Source: Palsa-295 sp963785585 (GTDB lineage: Bacteria; Acidobacteriota; Terriglobia; Acidiferrales; UBA7541). From it: a DNA stretch of 64,000 nucleotides. Of this stretch, positions 62,255 to 64,000 are shown in pieces. Position numbers and translations under genes: made by a program. Position 1 is the stretch's first letter, and each line of letters begins with the position of its first letter. Under the pieces are notes generated by a model. The model made no database searches. It was not told the DNA's origin and saw only the letters and a program-made list of their open reading frames with translations. Location of the stretch: positions 2,418,001 through 2,482,000 of the forward strand of contig CAWAVW010000004.1 of the NCBI GenBank assembly GCA_963785585.1, written 5' to 3'.

Positions 62255-62436
62255 TTGCGGCCCTTCGCCCTAGCTTTCCCAACTTTTCGCGGTCGCTGCG
62301 GAACTAACGCGCTCACGTTCGAAGCTCCAATGCCGGTCGCCGTGCCCACCTCTACCGTAGTTGCGTCTAATTTCAGAGCGATAACGATGAGTAAGTTGCG
62401 AATTTGGCGGAGCTCTTTCATAAGTTTATCGTCCAT
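62251..62436 (-). CDS. Very small protein, probably a divergent member of the operon's HTH family
   Basis: This 61-aa protein reads MDDKLMKELRQIRNLLIVIA, followed by a segment (about 26-45) with TGIGASNVSALVP in the place where its neighbours have a recognition helix, and ends in a basic tail (RPRKVGKARAKGRK). The order hydrophobic helix, turn, Gly, then basic end matches the other small proteins, but the HTH is degenerate. A GGAGA ribosome-binding site precedes ATG 62436. The stop overlaps the next gene's start (ATGA). Confidence 0.6.
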   Translation of the reverse strand: MDDKLMKELRQIRNLLIVIALKLDATTVEVGTATGIGASNVSALVPQRPRKVGKARAKGRK

Positions 62437-62470
62437 GGTCTCCTCCGAAGGGTCGGTCCCGCACCGGGCC

Positions 62471-62683
62471 TCACTTTAGATTGTTCTTTCTCAAACCCTG
62501 ATTAATTTTGCTTATGCGAGTAGGGTGAACGCCGAGCATTTTGCGAATACTCTCTCTTCCGACGCCAGATCGGAGAGCTTGGAAAATAAAGGTATCTTGG
62601 AGCAGTCGCACCATGGAATCGAGCTTGTCGCTGATCTCACTGTTCGAATCTGTTGTTCGTACCTGCCGCTTGATCTTTTTCAC
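62471..62683 (-). CDS. Small helix-turn-helix protein, 70 aa
   Basis: It has a charged N-terminus and an LDSMVRLLQDTFIFQAL helix. A sigma-70 region 4-like HTH follows, GVGRESIRKMLGVHPTRISKINQGLRK (about 40-66). GTG 62683 begins one base after the upstream stop, behind a GGGGAG ribosome-binding site. Its 43-residue core aligns without gaps to the 57-aa protein encoded just upstream. DNA binding is inferred. Confidence 0.7.
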   Translation of the reverse strand: MKKIKRQVRTTDSNSEISDKLDSMVRLLQDTFIFQALRSGVGRESIRKMLGVHPTRISKINQGLRKNNLK

Positions 62684-62684
62684 A

Positions 62685-62858
62685 CTATTCTCCCCGCCGG
62701 ATGTGCTTTACGATCCTATTTACGCGACCCATGTCACACCCTACGATTTTGCGTATTTCAGTCTGTTTGACACCAGCCGCCCCCAACGTAGTAATTAGCA
62801 AGTCTTTTAGAATGTCGCCGACCTTTTCGATTTCTTTGCTTTCCCTATCACGAGCCAT
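62685..62858 (-). CDS. Small helix-turn-helix protein, 57 aa
   Basis: The complete protein is one helix (VGDILKDLLITTLGAAG) plus an HTH (VKQTEIRKIVGCDMGRVNRI) with a short basic end (KHIRRGE). ATG 62858 is preceded by a strong AGGAGG ribosome-binding site inside the 3' end of the upstream gene, three bases past its stop. The size is below usual annotation cut-offs, but the tight packing, ribosome-binding site and similarity to both neighbours support it. Confidence 0.7.
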   Translation of the reverse strand: MARDRESKEIEKVGDILKDLLITTLGAAGVKQTEIRKIVGCDMGRVNRIVKHIRRGE

Positions 62859-62861
62859 CTG

Positions 62862-63164
62862 CTATTCCTCCTTTTGTGAAAGTCCTATTCGTTTGCCCTG
62901 TTTTTCGTTTTTTCGGATTCCAACCAATGAAACCCGCACGGTATTCGGCGTTGTTCCTAACACTTCGGCGATTTCTTTTGGGCTAAACCCCACACGGCTC
63001 AATACCGCAATCTGATTAACTTGAGGCAGCCCCTTTACGGCTATCATTCCCAGAAGTCTTACCGACATCTCATTCAATTCCATTTTCCTATCTTGGCCCA
63101 TTTCCCCCGCCTCAACGGCCGTCTTTCCGACATGCCGCTTACTACTAATGATAGCTTTGTCCAT
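62862..63164 (-). CDS. Small sigma-70 region 4-like HTH protein, 100 aa
   Basis: Residues about 35-90 hold MSVRLLGMIAVKGLPQVNQI, then a clear HTH, GFSPKEIAEVLGTTPNTVRVSL, like sigma-factor region 4, and a basic tail. No other sigma-factor regions are present, so it is not a complete sigma factor. It is the first gene of the operon. ATG 63164 is preferred; an in-frame TTG at 63176 directly abuts the GGAG element and is too close to use it. Two palindromes lie about 45-80 bp upstream. Confidence 0.7.
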   Translation of the reverse strand: MDKAIISSKRHVGKTAVEAGEMGQDRKMELNEMSVRLLGMIAVKGLPQVNQIAVLSRVGFSPKEIAEVLGTTPNTVRVSLVGIRKNEKQGKRIGLSQKEE

Positions 63165-63206
63165 TAGTTCCGTCAACTCCTATCCTACTCTTTAAACAAG
63201 CTTTAC

Positions 63207-63244
63207 TAGCCATGGCTAATGAACATAATGCATATTGTCATTAG
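63207..63244. promoter_or_regulatory. Overlapping palindromes upstream of the small-HTH operon (operator candidate)
   Basis: A perfect 12-bp palindrome TAGCCATGGCTA (63207-63218) overlaps a longer imperfect one (63216-63244) with 7-bp arms CTAATGA and TCATTAG and an inner ATA/TAT match. Both are AT-rich relative to the region and lie 43-80 bp upstream of the first HTH gene. Confidence 0.5.
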
Positions 63245-63525
63245 TTTTCTCTGGTATCACCAAGACTGAACCCGCGACTGGATGGCGACCGGGCGTCGGA
63301 TAAGAAAATGAAATGAAATGCGATGTCAGTAACGCTGAGTGGAATGACACAGAACTGCGCACAATCTACAGGCAACGAACCCGAGCGTTCAGAATTGTAG
63401 CTAGATCGGCTACCGCGCGTCCAAGAGTTGAATCGGAGAGCGGGCCGGTGTGGCGGGCGATAAATCTTTGCGTACGGTACAAATGCGGATCATTGCTTTC
63501 AGTCGGTTGACAACTCCATGTGTAC
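63245..63525. other. Intergenic region between the HTH operon and cytochrome P450
   Basis: I see no convincing gene here. A plus-strand open frame at 63313-63510 is short, lacks a ribosome-binding site and has no recognisable domain. Confidence 0.5.
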
Positions 63526-64000
63526 TTAGCGGGAATGAAGAATCATTTTGATGCCGTGCTTGGGGCGGAGGGTGACGCTCGGGAGCATGCGGACTTTTTG
63601 TTTGGGGGCTACGGTCATGCGGAAGCGCTGGGCGGTGGTGGCCAGCAGGAGGATGGCTTCCATCATGGCGAAGCCGGCGCCGACGCAGACTCTGGGGCCG
63701 CCGCCGAAGGGGAAATAGGCGAAGCGCGGAAGGACGCGGTAACGCGCGCCTTCGGGGGACCAGCGCTCGGGATCGAAAACTTCGGGGTCGGCGAAAAAGC
63801 GCGGGTCGCGCTGGGTGGTCCACTGGAGGATGGCGATGCTGGTGCCGGCCGGAAATTCGTAGCCGCCGGCTTCGAAGGGGGCAATGGCCTGGCGTCCAAC
63901 GGCCCATGCGGGAGGATAGAGGCGCATCGATTCTTTCATGACCATTTCGGTGTAGGGCAGGCGCTGGGAATCGGCGGCGGTGGGCGCGCGCCCGGCGAGG
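63526..64000 (-). CDS. Cytochrome P450, C-terminal part (truncated by window edge)
   Basis: The visible 158 residues include the K-helix ExxR (KESMRLYPP), the PERF-region analogue FDPERW, and the haem-thiolate loop FGGGPRVCVGAGFAMME with the Cys ligand. The frame stays open past the ATG at 63945 to the window edge (...QRLPYTEMVM), so the N-terminal two-thirds lie outside. The substrate is unknown. It is not obviously part of the accessory region. Confidence 0.92.
   Translation of the reverse strand, partial: LAGRAPTAADSQRLPYTEMVMKESMRLYPPAWAVGRQAIAPFEAGGYEFPAGTSIAILQWTTQRDPRFFADPEVFDPERWSPEGARYRVLPRFAYFPFGGGPRVCVGAGFAMMEAILLLATTAQRFRMTVAPKQKVRMLPSVTLRPKHGIKMILHSR

Noticed and set aside
62862..63164. 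Alternative sigma factor
   Set aside because: Only a region 4-like HTH is present; regions 2 and 3 for core binding and -10 recognition are absent.
63313..63510. 65-codon plus-strand open frame
   Set aside because: No ribosome-binding site, domain or conserved context.

Overview
The window looks like a soil member of the Acidobacteriota (class Terriglobia or a relative). This is inferred from gene families, not from a marker gene. It is GC-rich and holds three Oar-like TonB-dependent receptors with N-terminal carboxypeptidase-regulatory domains. It also has many Tat-exported glycan-processing proteins, ThuA-domain proteins, a Ser/Thr kinase fused to TolB-like and TPR parts, a MerR-TPR fusion, DUF885, DUF5666 and YncE-like beta-propellers. 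No rRNA, CRISPR array, transposase or integrase was seen.

Region 1 (1-6851, + strand) is a compact sugar operon: a 5'-truncated SDR, a galactonate-dehydratase-like enolase-superfamily enzyme, two GH30 glycosidases and a quinoprotein dehydrogenase carrying its own cytochrome c domain. Together they suggest glycoside cleavage, oxidation of the sugar to an aldonate, dehydration and further reduction or oxidation. Region 2 (6909-19288) holds three ThuA-domain proteins, two tandem Tat-exported ferritin-like proteins, a glycosyltransferase, a large secreted beta-helix-type protein, a YncE-like propeller, and a purine permease next to a cytosine-deaminase-like enzyme.

Region 3 (19340-38214) contains two TonB-dependent receptors, an APC permease, a TPR/PstS-like pair, a second YncE-like protein, a pair of GH144/PF10091-type glucanases (one with a Tat signal), a DUF2461 protein, a P1-family aminopeptidase and a sodium:solute symporter. 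Region 4 (38252-56731) is housekeeping and signalling: RecQ, a DinB-fold protein, PilZ, a ClC channel with a CBS pair, TPR proteins, a NarL-type two-component pair divergent from a Ser/Thr kinase, the MerR-TPR protein, a DUF885 metallopeptidase, and a TonB receptor beside a DUF5666 protein. The last two both carry Gly-rich segments.

Region 5 (57013 to about 63500) is accessory DNA at an intact tRNA-His gene. The 3' half of the tRNA, the spacer and the first codons of the next gene are duplicated 2917 bp downstream. The enclosed DNA carries two orphan genes, a second tRNA 3' fragment and four copies of a short repeat. Beyond it lie about 0.9 kb of hairpin mosaics bracketed by 46-bp direct repeats. 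Then comes the most novel-looking locus, a minus-strand five-gene operon (63164 to 61343). It encodes three or four very small related helix-turn-helix proteins (100, 57, 70 and probably 61 aa) and a 303-aa protein with a winged-helix-like N-terminus and a possible restriction-nuclease-like C-terminus. Two overlapping palindromes sit just upstream. The window ends inside a cytochrome P450 gene.
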